NCBI GenBank assembly: GCA_034927815.1
Contig: JAYFPK010000025.1
Location: forward strand, 1 to 64,000
Length of the DNA: 64,000 nucleotides
Source of the DNA: Limiplasma sp034927815
GTDB lineage: Bacteria; Bacillota; Clostridia; Christensenellales; Aristaeellaceae
Direction of reading: 5' to 3'
Shown here: one piece after another, positions 16,232 through 24,530 of the stretch
Position numbering within the stretch: the first letter of the stretch is position 1
Layout of the letters: every line of letters begins with the position of its first letter
Made by a program: the position numbers and the translations under genes
The notes under the pieces: generated by a model
Database searches by the model: none
Told to the model about the DNA's origin: nothing
What the model saw: only the letters and a program-made list of their open reading frames with translations

Positions 16232-17824
16232 CTATTGATCCGCGTTTCCCCGCTGCCAGAGGATCACGCTGCGCCCGGTTTCAAAGGGGCCGTCCCCCAC
16301 CAGTTCCGGGTTCATGCGCTGGAGGCTTTCCTTGCTCACCCGGTAGCGCTTGGCGATGTCCCACAGGGATTCCTCCGGCTGGGTGAAGTAAAGGACGATG
16401 CCCGGGTTCAGGGGTTGGGCGGGCTGGCGCACCACATCGCTCACCAGGGCGTCCGTAGCCAGCTGCACATCGTTGCAGAAGAGATGGAGGATGTACTTGA
16501 TCTCCACCCGGTCGCTGGTGATGCCGTTCACATCCACATTGCTGGGCACCAAGGTGATCCCCTCGGGATCGGACACCTCGCAGGCGAAAACCATGTGGAA
16601 GGGTTCCTCTGTGGAATAGCTGACGGGGACCTCGCTGTCGTCGGTCATGTAGAGCAAGGTGGTTTCCATCATGCCCTCCAAAAAGAGCCGTCCCCCCTGG
16701 GGGTTTACGTCGGTGACGATGGGCCGCAGGAAGGCCTTCACCGGCGTGCGGGCGGGGGGCTGTTCCCCCTCCAGGAGCAAGGTCATCTTTCCGCTTTCCG
16801 CGGTATGAATCTGCTGATACCCCAGGGCCCGGCGCACCTCCTGGACCACCGGAAGGAGAAGCTCTCCCTGGGTGGTGTAGGCGTCCTGGAGCAGCATCAT
16901 GTCCTTTTTGCGGGTGGTGCGGGCCTTGAGGCCCAGCAGCACCTCGGCCCGCAGGGTGCGCTCCCCCTCCCCGGGCCCGTCCTGGGAGAGGACTGCCACG
17001 TCCTTTACCACGGCCTCGGCGCACAGGGAATCCCCGGGTTCTCCCATCAAAGGAAGGGTTTCCTCAAAGGGGATGGTGTGCCGGGTGACCACCAAGGACC
17101 GGGAGGGCATGTTGCTGCAGTGGACCACTTCCAGCAGGATGTTTCCCGACAGGGTGGCCCGCTCCTCGCCCCCCATGACGTCGTTTACCGTGGCAAGGGC
17201 CGTGGCGTACAGGGTGTCTTTGATCTGCAGCACCCCCGCCAGCTCGCACTCGTCCCGGACCAGCACGTCCGTATCCCCTTCCGCCACGGTAAGGCAGCCC
17301 TGGACAACGGAGGTTTTCGCCATCAGGCCCTCTGTGTCCTGGATGCTGGTGACCACGCTGAAGGGTTCATTCAGAAGCACCCGGGCCCCCGCCCGCAGGA
17401 TGGAACGCAGATGAAGCCGCCCCCCCTGGGCCACGGCCTCCACATGCTCCACCACAGCGTTGGGGGTGGCGGTCATCTTTGGGGATACCCCCGGCATATC
17501 CACGTTGTGGGTGAACTCCGCGCTGGCTTCCAGGGCCAGGATGTGAGTGGGGTCCCCCTGGGTGTAGAGAACGTGAAAAATCACACGGCCCTCCACCTCC
17601 ACCCTGTCCGCCAGGGCCTCGGCCTTTTCCGCCACGCACATGGCCTCTGCGGAGAGCACGCGGGTCTCCTCCCTCAGGCCTCCGGGCAGGGCTACCTCCC
17701 CTTCCACCACAGCCTGGGAACTAGACGCGCCAACAAAACGCTCCATGGGAAGCTCTTCCCGCAACACCTTGAAGGAGGGGGCGGGTTGATGTTCATAAAC
17801 TCTGGGGTCCATGTGATCCATCAT
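16232..17824 (-). CDS. DUF3794 (SPOCS) and LysM protein, spore-envelope type
   Basis: 531 residues. Repeated beta-rich DUF3794/SPOCS modules fill roughly 30-440; each contains a 'V.V.G.V.F.VLY' strand and a 'V.V..V' strand. A C-terminal LysM domain (YFTQPEESLWDIAKRYRVSKESLQRMNPELV, about 475-520) would bind peptidoglycan. This architecture is that of clostridial SipL and related spore-morphogenesis proteins, so the organism is probably a spore former or descended from one. No signal peptide, consistent with a mother-cell location. Start set by GAGGAGGAAA before ATG 17824. Exact identity with SipL not claimed. Confidence 0.8.
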   Translation of the reverse strand: MMDHMDPRVYEHQPAPSFKVLREELPMERFVGASSSQAVVEGEVALPGGLREETRVLSAEAMCVAEKAEALADRVEVEGRVIFHVLYTQGDPTHILALEASAEFTHNVDMPGVSPKMTATPNAVVEHVEAVAQGGRLHLRSILRAGARVLLNEPFSVVTSIQDTEGLMAKTSVVQGCLTVAEGDTDVLVRDECELAGVLQIKDTLYATALATVNDVMGGEERATLSGNILLEVVHCSNMPSRSLVVTRHTIPFEETLPLMGEPGDSLCAEAVVKDVAVLSQDGPGEGERTLRAEVLLGLKARTTRKKDMMLLQDAYTTQGELLLPVVQEVRRALGYQQIHTAESGKMTLLLEGEQPPARTPVKAFLRPIVTDVNPQGGRLFLEGMMETTLLYMTDDSEVPVSYSTEEPFHMVFACEVSDPEGITLVPSNVDVNGITSDRVEIKYILHLFCNDVQLATDALVSDVVRQPAQPLNPGIVLYFTQPEESLWDIAKRYRVSKESLQRMNPELVGDGPFETGRSVILWQRGNADQ

Positions 17825-17963
17825 ATGGATTTCCTCCTCGTACGCCTTTGTAGGTAGCGTATGCGGGCTGTCCACGCCCTATGACTTGGAGGATCGGACT
17901 TGAAAAGAAAAAGCCGCTCCCACAGCGGGGAACGGGCTTGAAAACCGGCCGAATCCAGTCCGG

Positions 17964-19307
17964 CTAGGATAAGGCGGAGGCCCTTTCCAGCTTTCGGATG
18001 GCATGAATGTACATGGGGAACAAAAACACCGCGGAGAGGGTCCAGGCGATGGGAGAGGCAAGGCAGATGGCCGTAAAGCCCAAAGGCGCCAGCAGCAGCA
18101 GCCCCGCGATCATCCGGCCCGCGGTTTCCAAAAGGCCCGAGGCCATGACTACGTTGGAGAAGCCCAGGCCCTGCATGGCGTAGCGGTAAATGTAGATCAG
18201 CGTGATGAAAACGAAGAAATAGGAGTTCGTCATCAAAAGCTGCCGCACCAGCCCGTGGATGGCGGTTTGGGACCGATCCACAAAGAGCTCCGATATGGCG
18301 CAGCCGAAAAAGAAGTTGATGGCAAAGGCAAAGGCGCAATAGCCGAAAAAGAGCAATGTTGATTGGCGGATCCCCTGCCGGATGCGGTCAAAGCGCCGGG
18401 CCCCGTAGTTTTGGCTTACGAAGGTGGCAAGGCCCACCCCGGCGGCGTCCAGGGGCGCCAGAAGGGCGTTTTGCACCTTTCCGTTGGCGGACAGGGCCGC
18501 CACCGCATCGGACCCCAGGCTGTTCACAGCGGATTGGATCACCACGGAGCCTATGGCCACCAGGGAAAAGAGCAAGCCCAAGGGGATGCTGGTGCGGCAC
18601 AGGCTCAGCATCTCCTTCAGGGAGGGCTTAGCGTCCTCCTTGGTGAGGTAAAGGATGGGCACGTGCTTGCGGATGGTGCGCACGCAAAAAAGCGCCGCGA
18701 TCAGCTGGGAGAGGATGGTGGCCCAGGCGGCCCCCTCCACCCCGGTATGGAGCATCCCGATAAAGAGAAGGTCCAGCAGAATATTCAGGATGCAGGCCAG
18801 GATCAAAAACAGGAGAGGGGTTTTGCTGTCCCCCAGGGCCCGCATGTACCCCAGGAACAGGCTATAAAACAGCATTGCGAAGGAGCCCTTGAAGGTAAGG
18901 CCAATGAAGGTCACGGCGTCCTCCAGAAGATTGGCGGGGGTATTGAACAAAACGAGGATCGGCCGGGTGAGGAATGTCATAAAAAGGGCCATCAAGGCGC
19001 AGATGAGGGCCAGCAGGTATAGGCCGTTGGCCTCGGCCCGGCGAAGGGCCCGCACATCCCCGGCCCCGAAATGCTGGGCGATGGGGATGCACAGCCCGGA
19101 GGCAAACCCCAGGCCAAAGCCCAGGATCAGGGTGTTCATGGGACCTGTGCTGCCCACGGCGGCAAAGGCCTCCACCCCCAGGTATTTGCCCACAAGGATG
19201 CTTTCCACAATGGCATAGGCCTGTTGAAAAAGGCTGCCTACCAAAATTGGCAGGCAGAAACTCATCACTCTACGAAGGGGAGGTCCGACGGTCAAATCCC
19301 GAACCAT
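17964..19307 (-). CDS. MATE family efflux transporter (1)
   Basis: Cation-coupled multidrug/metabolite exporter of the inner membrane: 447 residues, twelve hydrophobic segments in two MatE halves. It begins RDLTVGPPLRRVMSFCLPILVGSLFQQAYAIVESILVGKYLG, the DinF/NorM-like opening of clostridial members. ATG at 19307 with GAGAGG 8 bases before it; the in-frame GTG at 19316 lies on the RBS. Substrate unknown. Single gene with its own TTGACT/TAGACT promoter. The 140 bases between it and the DUF3794 gene hold only a weak hairpin (about 17912-17940). Confidence 0.88.
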   Translation of the reverse strand: MVRDLTVGPPLRRVMSFCLPILVGSLFQQAYAIVESILVGKYLGVEAFAAVGSTGPMNTLILGFGLGFASGLCIPIAQHFGAGDVRALRRAEANGLYLLALICALMALFMTFLTRPILVLFNTPANLLEDAVTFIGLTFKGSFAMLFYSLFLGYMRALGDSKTPLLFLILACILNILLDLLFIGMLHTGVEGAAWATILSQLIAALFCVRTIRKHVPILYLTKEDAKPSLKEMLSLCRTSIPLGLLFSLVAIGSVVIQSAVNSLGSDAVAALSANGKVQNALLAPLDAAGVGLATFVSQNYGARRFDRIRQGIRQSTLLFFGYCAFAFAINFFFGCAISELFVDRSQTAIHGLVRQLLMTNSYFFVFITLIYIYRYAMQGLGFSNVVMASGLLETAGRMIAGLLLLAPLGFTAICLASPIAWTLSAVFLFPMYIHAIRKLERASALS

Positions 19308-19334
19308 AGGCGTCACCTCTCTGGATACCCCATA

Positions 19335-19362
19335 AGTCTATCCAGATTCGGATAAAAGTCAA
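19335..19362 (-). promoter_or_regulatory. MATE (1) promoter
   Basis: Minus strand: TTGACT (19362-19357), 16-base spacer, TAGACT (19340-19335). Confidence 0.55.
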
Positions 19363-19405
19363 TGGCCTGGATTGCGGAAAGAAAAATCTTCCCGTAGGCC
19401 CGCAT

Positions 19406-19421
19406 TGTTTCACGGGAAACA
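19406..19421. other. Degenerate parS-like site
   Basis: TGTTTCACGGGAAACA, one mismatch from the perfect parS at 6076 and 6135. It lies about 6 kb on the other side of the proposed oriC, in the intergenic region before the DUF1697 gene. Single mismatches in the central CACGTG can weaken ParB binding, so function is uncertain. Confidence 0.55.
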
Positions 19422-19521
19422 AGGGAAAACGGAAGGAATATTTTGGGAAAGGGCGAATGATAAAAGGTGTTCCTGGGCCTATCCAGGCAAGCGGAAACTC
19501 CTTTTGAAAAAGGGGATGAAA

Positions 19522-20067
19522 ATGAGATACGCGGCGCTGTTTCGGGGGCTGAACGTAGGCGGCAGGCACCGGGTGGAGATGGCGGCCTTGCGCGCCATGC
19601 TCTCAGCGCTGGGCCTGGAGCAGGTAAGCACCTATATCCAAAGCGGGAACGCCCTGTTTTCCACCCATCGGGAGGAGCCCTTCCTTCGCCTGGAGATCGC
19701 GAAGGCCTTTCGGGATACCTTCGGCTTTGAAAGCCCCGTGATCTTGCGAAACAGCGAGGAAATGGAGGCTTTGGTGAAAGGGGTCCCCTTCTCCCCCCGG
19801 GAGCTGGCCCAGGCCCGGGAAGCGGCGGCAGGGGCGGAAAGCCTGTATTGTTATCTGCTGGAAGCCCCCCTGGCGGCCGGCCAGGCCGGGGTCATACCCC
19901 AAAGGGACGCAGAGGACCGGCTGGTGATCGCGGGGCGGGAGATATACCTGCTATGCCATCAAAGCATCCGCTCCAGCAAGCTGGCGGCCTCCCTGGAAAA
20001 GCTTTCGGTCCCCATGACCTGCCGCAACCTGAAGACCCTGGAAAAGCTGCTGGAGCTTTTGCAATAG
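19522..20067 (+). CDS. DUF1697 domain-containing protein
   Basis: 181-residue cytosolic protein of the DUF1697 family (two alpha/beta subdomains, function unknown). The opening MRYAALFRGLNVGGRHRVEMAALRAML and the VSTYIQSGNALF strand are the family signatures, and the C-terminal SKLAASLEKLSVPMTCRNLKTLEKLLEL ends the domain as usual. ATG at 19522 is preferred: the AAGGGG ribosome site lies 6 bases upstream, while the ATG at 19516 is directly on it. No operon partner is evident; the next gene starts 51 bases later on the same strand and may be co-transcribed. Confidence 0.85.
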   Translation: MRYAALFRGLNVGGRHRVEMAALRAMLSALGLEQVSTYIQSGNALFSTHREEPFLRLEIAKAFRDTFGFESPVILRNSEEMEALVKGVPFSPRELAQAREAAAGAESLYCYLLEAPLAAGQAGVIPQRDAEDRLVIAGREIYLLCHQSIRSSKLAASLEKLSVPMTCRNLKTLEKLLELLQ

Positions 20068-20118
20068 GCCCCGGAGGGAATCCCCCAGGCCGCGCCACGG
20101 ACCCGGAATGAAGAGAGG

Positions 20119-21048
20119 ATGGATCGTATGTGGAAAAAAATCTTGGCGGTCGCGCTACTCCTGGCCCTGATGCCTACGGCGGCCCTGGCAAGCGGCCAAT
20201 ACATCATCCCGGACAGCAATACCCGCTATCTGACCCGGCAGGAGCTGTGGGAGTGGAGCTATGAGTCCCTGGGCTTTATCCTCAACGAGATCTTCGCCCG
20301 CCACGGCTATAACTTCGAGGTGGGAAAGAAGTATTACAATTACTTCGGGGACCGGCCCTGGTATACCCCCAACCAGGACCCGGACAACCGGCGGGCCTGT
20401 TACCCCAAGCTCAGCAGCCTGGAATGGACCAACGAGCGCCTGGTGAAGGACGTGCGCCAGGAGATGCGGGACCAGAACACCAAGAACTCCAAGGGAAAAA
20501 ACTACCTGGATTATATCGAGGACAGCTTTGACGTGTTGAGCGGGTTTTTTGCCGTGGAGATGAAGGCAAACCAGAAATTCCCGGTCTATTCCGCCCCCAG
20601 CGCGCAGTCCTACCGGGGCGCGGGAGGGAAGGCCTCCCTGAGCACCAACGGGGCCGTCTACGCCGCCGGATGGGAGAACGGATGGCTGCTGGTGATGTAT
20701 TTGACCAACAACGGCAGCGTCCGGGTGGGCTATGTGGACGGCGCGAAGATAAAGGGAAAGCCCGCGGGGCTTCCTTCCCTGGATTTTGAGGGAATCCCCA
20801 TGACCTTACAAAGCGCCGCCCAGCTTACGGACGACCCGGCTATGGGCTCCAGCGTCATCGCCAGGCTGCCGGCGGGAGGCCAGCTCACCTACCTCACCGA
20901 ATACCAGAACCGCTATGCCTGGGCCTATGTGGAAACCACATTGGAAGGGGAGCTGGTACGGGGGTTTGTGCAGGCGGACGCTTTGGGGCTTTCTCCTGAT
21001 TTGGGTGAGGTGGAGGATTCCATTGGAGAGGATAAGCAGGTGGGGTAG
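20119..21048 (+). CDS. Secreted YARHG-domain protein
   Basis: About 309 residues with a Sec signal peptide (KKILAVALLLALMPTAALASG). Residues about 35-105 are a YARHG domain: LTRQELWEWSYESLGFILNEIFARHGYNF, then WYTPN, a module found in extracellular clostridial proteins. The rest (about 140-290) has two SH3b-like beta segments (VYSAPSAQSY...WENGWLLVMY and VIARLPAGGQLTYLTEYQNRYAWAYVETT). Probable wall or surface role; ligand unknown. Start is ATG 20119 or 20128; AGAGAGG abuts the first and is 9 bases from the second. Followed by a 600-base gap with repeat copy B. Confidence 0.78.
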   Translation: MDRMWKKILAVALLLALMPTAALASGQYIIPDSNTRYLTRQELWEWSYESLGFILNEIFARHGYNFEVGKKYYNYFGDRPWYTPNQDPDNRRACYPKLSSLEWTNERLVKDVRQEMRDQNTKNSKGKNYLDYIEDSFDVLSGFFAVEMKANQKFPVYSAPSAQSYRGAGGKASLSTNGAVYAAGWENGWLLVMYLTNNGSVRVGYVDGAKIKGKPAGLPSLDFEGIPMTLQSAAQLTDDPAMGSSVIARLPAGGQLTYLTEYQNRYAWAYVETTLEGELVRGFVQADALGLSPDLGEVEDSIGEDKQVG

Positions 21049-21167
21049 GGGTATTTGGTTTTGATTGGGTTATGGGAGGAAGAGTGCCTCTTTGCTTGAG
21101 AGGAGTGGGCTTTTAGCGCAGAGATAGAATATTTTTCTTTCCTTACCTTGTCACAGGAAACGAGTAC

Positions 21168-21310
21168 GTTAGGGGGCCTGGGGGATTTCCGATTTCTCTT
21201 TCGCCCACCCCAGGGCGTAGCCCTGGGGTGGGTACGCGATTCGTTGCCTTCGGCAACTTCGGTCGCTAGTCAGGCCTGCGGCCCTCCCTCATTCCCCCAG
21301 GCCCCCTAAC
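21168..21310 (-). repeat. MITE-like hairpin repeat, copy B (short form)
   Basis: 143 bases bounded by 18-base perfect terminal inverted repeats, GTTAGGGGGCCTGGGGGA (21168-21185) and its complement (21293-21310). Inside are the hairpins CAGGGCGTAGCCCTG and GTTGCCTTCGGCAAC. It is an inverted relative of 189-444 without the extra 115-base block. Bases 21049-21167 and 21311-21582 hold no gene I can support. Confidence 0.7.
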
Positions 21311-21582
21311 AACCCCCTTCCCCCCGGGGCGGCCAGGGGCCCAGCCCCTGGAACCCCTTGTAAGCAAAGATGTACCACTGGAGAATATTGCCGCGACTTA
21401 GATAAAGACAATGATCCTGTTATGAAACCTGTCTTTAAAGCCATGAAGTCTTCCTCCGAGTCCTGATTTGTAAGACAACACCATATAGCTATGACGGAAA
21501 GACAGAAGGGGAAGTGAAATACTTCATACTTCTTTGTTCTTTTTCTGGGCCCCCGCCGCCCTGGCGGTGCCAAAACGCGCCT

Positions 21583-21611
21583 TGCCGCTCCTGTGGAACC
21601 TATGCTACAAT
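21583..21611 (+). promoter_or_regulatory. Promoter of the acyltransferase gene
   Basis: TTGCCG (21583-21588), 17-base spacer, TACAAT (21606-21611); transcription would start near 21618. Confidence 0.6.
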
Positions 21612-21654
21612 GAATTGGGACTGCGCCATTGCTATAGGGAAAGGAGCGGCTTTC

Positions 21655-23799
21655 TTGCACACGACGGAGCGGAGCCTTTGGGTGGATTCCTCCCGGCGGG
21701 GGATGCTGGTGCTCATGTCCTTGAGCACCCAGTATCATTACATGTACTGCATGATGATGAGCGGCGTCCTTTCCATTCCCGCGGTCATCGGCGGCGCGCT
21801 GATGATGAGCGGCCTGATTGGCGTGGAGCTGATGCGCCTGGTGATGGGCCGGGGCAGAAAAGGGGTTCCCAAGGGCATGCGGGTGGCCGGCGCGCTGCTG
21901 CTGGCCTTCATGCTCCTATGCAATCTTCTTCTGCTGTCCGTCTATCCAACTGCGCTGAAAATCGAAACCGTATGGATCATCTTCTCCTTCGCGCTGCTGA
22001 TCATCATGCGGGGGACCTTTTTGCGCCGACTGGTGGAAAAAAGGATGCGCCGCAGCATCGGGAAGCCCGCCTTTCTGCTGCTGTCCGCCCTTTTGGAGCT
22101 TCTGCCCGTGGGCATTGTGTCGGCCATCCTGTTTTGGAACATGCCCAGCGCGGAGGTGGCCTGGCAGATGCTGGCGGGCTTTGCCCTGGGCGCGGCCCTG
22201 GAGGGCTACGGCCTATGGCGGGAGAGAAAGACCCTGGCTGCCGGTACGGGCGAGCCCCCGGATTTGGGGGCCATGGGCAGCGCCGCCAAGGGGCTCCATG
22301 GCATCGGGGCCTATCAGGCCTTTGAGCGCTTTCACCGGTTGATTCTGCTGGCCTTGCAAATCACGCTGGTGATGGTGTACACCTTCATCGGCCTGGCTAT
22401 CAAGGAGCTGCTGGTGAGCCTGGGCGTCGCGCTGTCTTTGACGCTGCTGCTGCAAAAGGTCACGGACTGGCTCCTGCGCAAAATGCAAGGCCGCCGCCCT
22501 GCCGTGACCCAGCTGCTTTTGGCGGGGGTCTTTTTGTGGATTTCCGGCCTGGTGCTTTTCTACCGGCAGCTGGGGCACGCCCCGGATTTGCTCATGAGCA
22601 ACCTGGCCCTGGCCCTCTCCATGGCGGGGGCCACGGTGTCCGCCACCTGCCTGGCGGAAATGGAGCGGCTGATGACCAACGTGGCCCGCTATGGCCTGGA
22701 AAACCATCTGGAGGGGTATGTCCAGGTGCGGCAAGCCCATACGGAGCTCAGCATTCTGGCTGGGCAGATGCTGGCTTTGGCGTTGCTCACCCTTCTATCC
22801 GCCCCCTGGGGAAAGAGCTGGGAGGGCACGGATCTGCCGTCCCTGCTGCAGGGCTTCCGGCCCCTGATGATTCTGCCCCCCATGCTGCTGCTGCTGGCGG
22901 CCTTTGTCAGCGTGCTGCACTTTCCCATGGACAACCGCTACTTTGCCAAGCTGCGGCGCTTCTTGACCCTGACCCAGGAGGGCGGGGAAAACCCCGCCAT
23001 GAAGGAGCAGCTGGACAGCGTGGTGGTGAAGCGCCATAAAAACCGCTATGCCTTGAAGGCCCTGATCACCATCTGCCGTCCCCTGTATTACCACAAGGTG
23101 GTGGGCAAGGAAAACATAGCCGGGCATGAGGACGGCACCATGATTTTGATCTGCAACCACGGGGAGCTGTACGGCCCGGTGGTGGCGAACCTCTACGCAC
23201 CCATCTCCTTCAGGCCCTGGACGGCCAGCGATATGATGGAAAAGGAAGCCATTGTGGAGCATATGTACCAGGGCACCATGAAAAGGCAGAGATGGCTGCC
23301 GGAAAGATGGAAGCGCCCGTTGATCCGAAGGCTGCTCTACCCCATTTTCCACTGGATCTTCCAAAGCATCGAGAGCATCCCCGTGTACCGCAACGAGCCC
23401 CGCAAGCTGATGCAGACCTTCCGCATCACCATCCAGGCCATGCAGGCGGAGGATAACATCCTGATCTTTCCCGAAGCCGGGGAGGACCACGCCTACGGGG
23501 AGCGGGGATACGTCTCCGAAGGGGTGGGGCGGCTGTACACCGGCTTTGCCATGCTGGGCCCGGCCTATTACGCCAAGACCAAGAAGCGGGCGGTCTTTGT
23601 ACCCATCTATGCCAGCAAAAAGCTGCGCACCCTGTTCATTGGCAAGGGGGTGGAGTATGACCCCCAGGCCCCCGCCAACCAGGAGAAGCTGCGCATTGTG
23701 GATGAACTGCTCGGCCGGATGCGGGACATGTACGCCATTGAGCTGGAAACAACCGGAAGGGAAAAGGCGGGGAAAGGGAGCGCGGGCCAGCTATTTTGA
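21655..23799 (+). CDS. Membrane protein with C-terminal PlsC-type acyltransferase domain
   Basis: 714 residues. Roughly 12 hydrophobic helices fill the first 430 residues, then a lysophospholipid-acyltransferase (PlsC) domain runs from about 480 to the end. The catalytic block reads ILICNHGELYGP, so the HX4D histidine is kept but the Asp is Gly, and the second block is FPEAGED instead of FPEGTR. Probable role in membrane lipid remodelling, or the N-terminal part could export its product. TTG start at 21655 with AAGGAG 8 bases upstream; it lies downstream of the promoter, unlike the earlier ATGs. The 3' end overlaps the convergent flavin reductase by 9 bases. Confidence 0.8.
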   Translation: MHTTERSLWVDSSRRGMLVLMSLSTQYHYMYCMMMSGVLSIPAVIGGALMMSGLIGVELMRLVMGRGRKGVPKGMRVAGALLLAFMLLCNLLLLSVYPTALKIETVWIIFSFALLIIMRGTFLRRLVEKRMRRSIGKPAFLLLSALLELLPVGIVSAILFWNMPSAEVAWQMLAGFALGAALEGYGLWRERKTLAAGTGEPPDLGAMGSAAKGLHGIGAYQAFERFHRLILLALQITLVMVYTFIGLAIKELLVSLGVALSLTLLLQKVTDWLLRKMQGRRPAVTQLLLAGVFLWISGLVLFYRQLGHAPDLLMSNLALALSMAGATVSATCLAEMERLMTNVARYGLENHLEGYVQVRQAHTELSILAGQMLALALLTLLSAPWGKSWEGTDLPSLLQGFRPLMILPPMLLLLAAFVSVLHFPMDNRYFAKLRRFLTLTQEGGENPAMKEQLDSVVVKRHKNRYALKALITICRPLYYHKVVGKENIAGHEDGTMILICNHGELYGPVVANLYAPISFRPWTASDMMEKEAIVEHMYQGTMKRQRWLPERWKRPLIRRLLYPIFHWIFQSIESIPVYRNEPRKLMQTFRITIQAMQAEDNILIFPEAGEDHAYGERGYVSEGVGRLYTGFAMLGPAYYAKTKKRAVFVPIYASKKLRTLFIGKGVEYDPQAPANQEKLRIVDELLGRMRDMYAIELETTGREKAGKGSAGQLF

Positions 23800-24447
23800 T
23801 CCTTTGGGCATGCGGCGCAGCAAAGCCTCCCGCCCGGCGACGGAAAAGCCGAAAAAGCCAAGCTCCCGGCCCAAAGCCCTGTATTTGCCGTGTACATACC
23901 CCACCAGCCCCATGGCCTTCTCGTCGATGGAACCGGAGCCTGTGAAATAGGATTCCTGAACGCAGACCTGGAGGATTTCCGCCAGAAAAAGCTCGTGGCT
24001 GCCCAGGGGATACACGTCCTTCACCCGGCAGCAAAGAAAGGCCGGGCTTTCCGCCAAGGCGGGAGCATAGGAAAGAAGAGGGGCCGCAATGGCGTGCAGC
24101 CCCAGCGCCTCAAATTTATCCAGATCCCTTCCGCTTTTCACGCCGCAGTAGTCCGCGGCGTGAAGCAGCGCCTCGCTTACCAGGTTCACGGTGAATTCCC
24201 CGGTTTGCCGGATCAGCCCGTAGCTGTAGCGCTCCTTGCGCAAGCTGATGGAGAGCATGGGCGGGCGGGAGCAGCAAACCCCGGCCCAGGCCACGGTGAT
24301 GAGATTGGGGCCCAGGCCCCTCTCCGGATCGGCGCAGCCCACCAGCACCGCAGGCACCGGCGAAAGGTAAGGGGTGGGGCCGATGGCCCGGAAGCCCGGC
24401 AAGGTTTTGGGGGAAGGTTCTTTCGGGGAAGCATTCTGTTTCGTCAT
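23791..24447 (-). CDS. Flavin reductase-like protein
   Basis: 218-residue FMN-binding split-barrel protein of the flavin-reductase-like family (cytosolic FMN or NAD(P)H:flavin oxidoreductases). Signatures are NLITVAWAGVCCSRPPMLSISLRKERYSYGLIRQTGEFTVNLVSEALL (residues about 48-95) and FLAEILQVCVQE. CGVKSGRDLDKFEALGL is typical of the clostridial subgroup. Substrate unknown. Its promoter overlaps, face to face, that of the metallophosphoesterase. Its last nine bases overlap the end of the acyltransferase gene. Confidence 0.85.
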   Translation of the reverse strand: MTKQNASPKEPSPKTLPGFRAIGPTPYLSPVPAVLVGCADPERGLGPNLITVAWAGVCCSRPPMLSISLRKERYSYGLIRQTGEFTVNLVSEALLHAADYCGVKSGRDLDKFEALGLHAIAAPLLSYAPALAESPAFLCCRVKDVYPLGSHELFLAEILQVCVQESYFTGSGSIDEKAMGLVGYVHGKYRALGRELGFFGFSVAGREALLRRMPKGSK

Positions 24448-24459
24448 GGATGCACGCCC

Positions 24460-24489
24460 TTGTCAACGGGGATGGTCCTAGTGTACAAT
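24460..24489 (+). promoter_or_regulatory. Metallophosphoesterase promoter, overlapping the opposing promoter
   Basis: TTGTCA (24460-24465), 18-base spacer, TACAAT (24484-24489). Its -10 shares bases 24484-24485 with the -10 of the minus-strand promoter. Confidence 0.6.
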
Positions 24490-24509
24490 ACAGCGAAATA
24501 ACCTGTCAA
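24480..24509 (-). promoter_or_regulatory. Flavin reductase promoter
   Basis: Minus strand: TTGACA (24509-24504), 18-base spacer, TACACT (24485-24480). Both polymerases cannot occupy the region at once. Confidence 0.55.
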
Positions 24510-24530
24510 CGACGGAAGGGGGAAAAAGGG

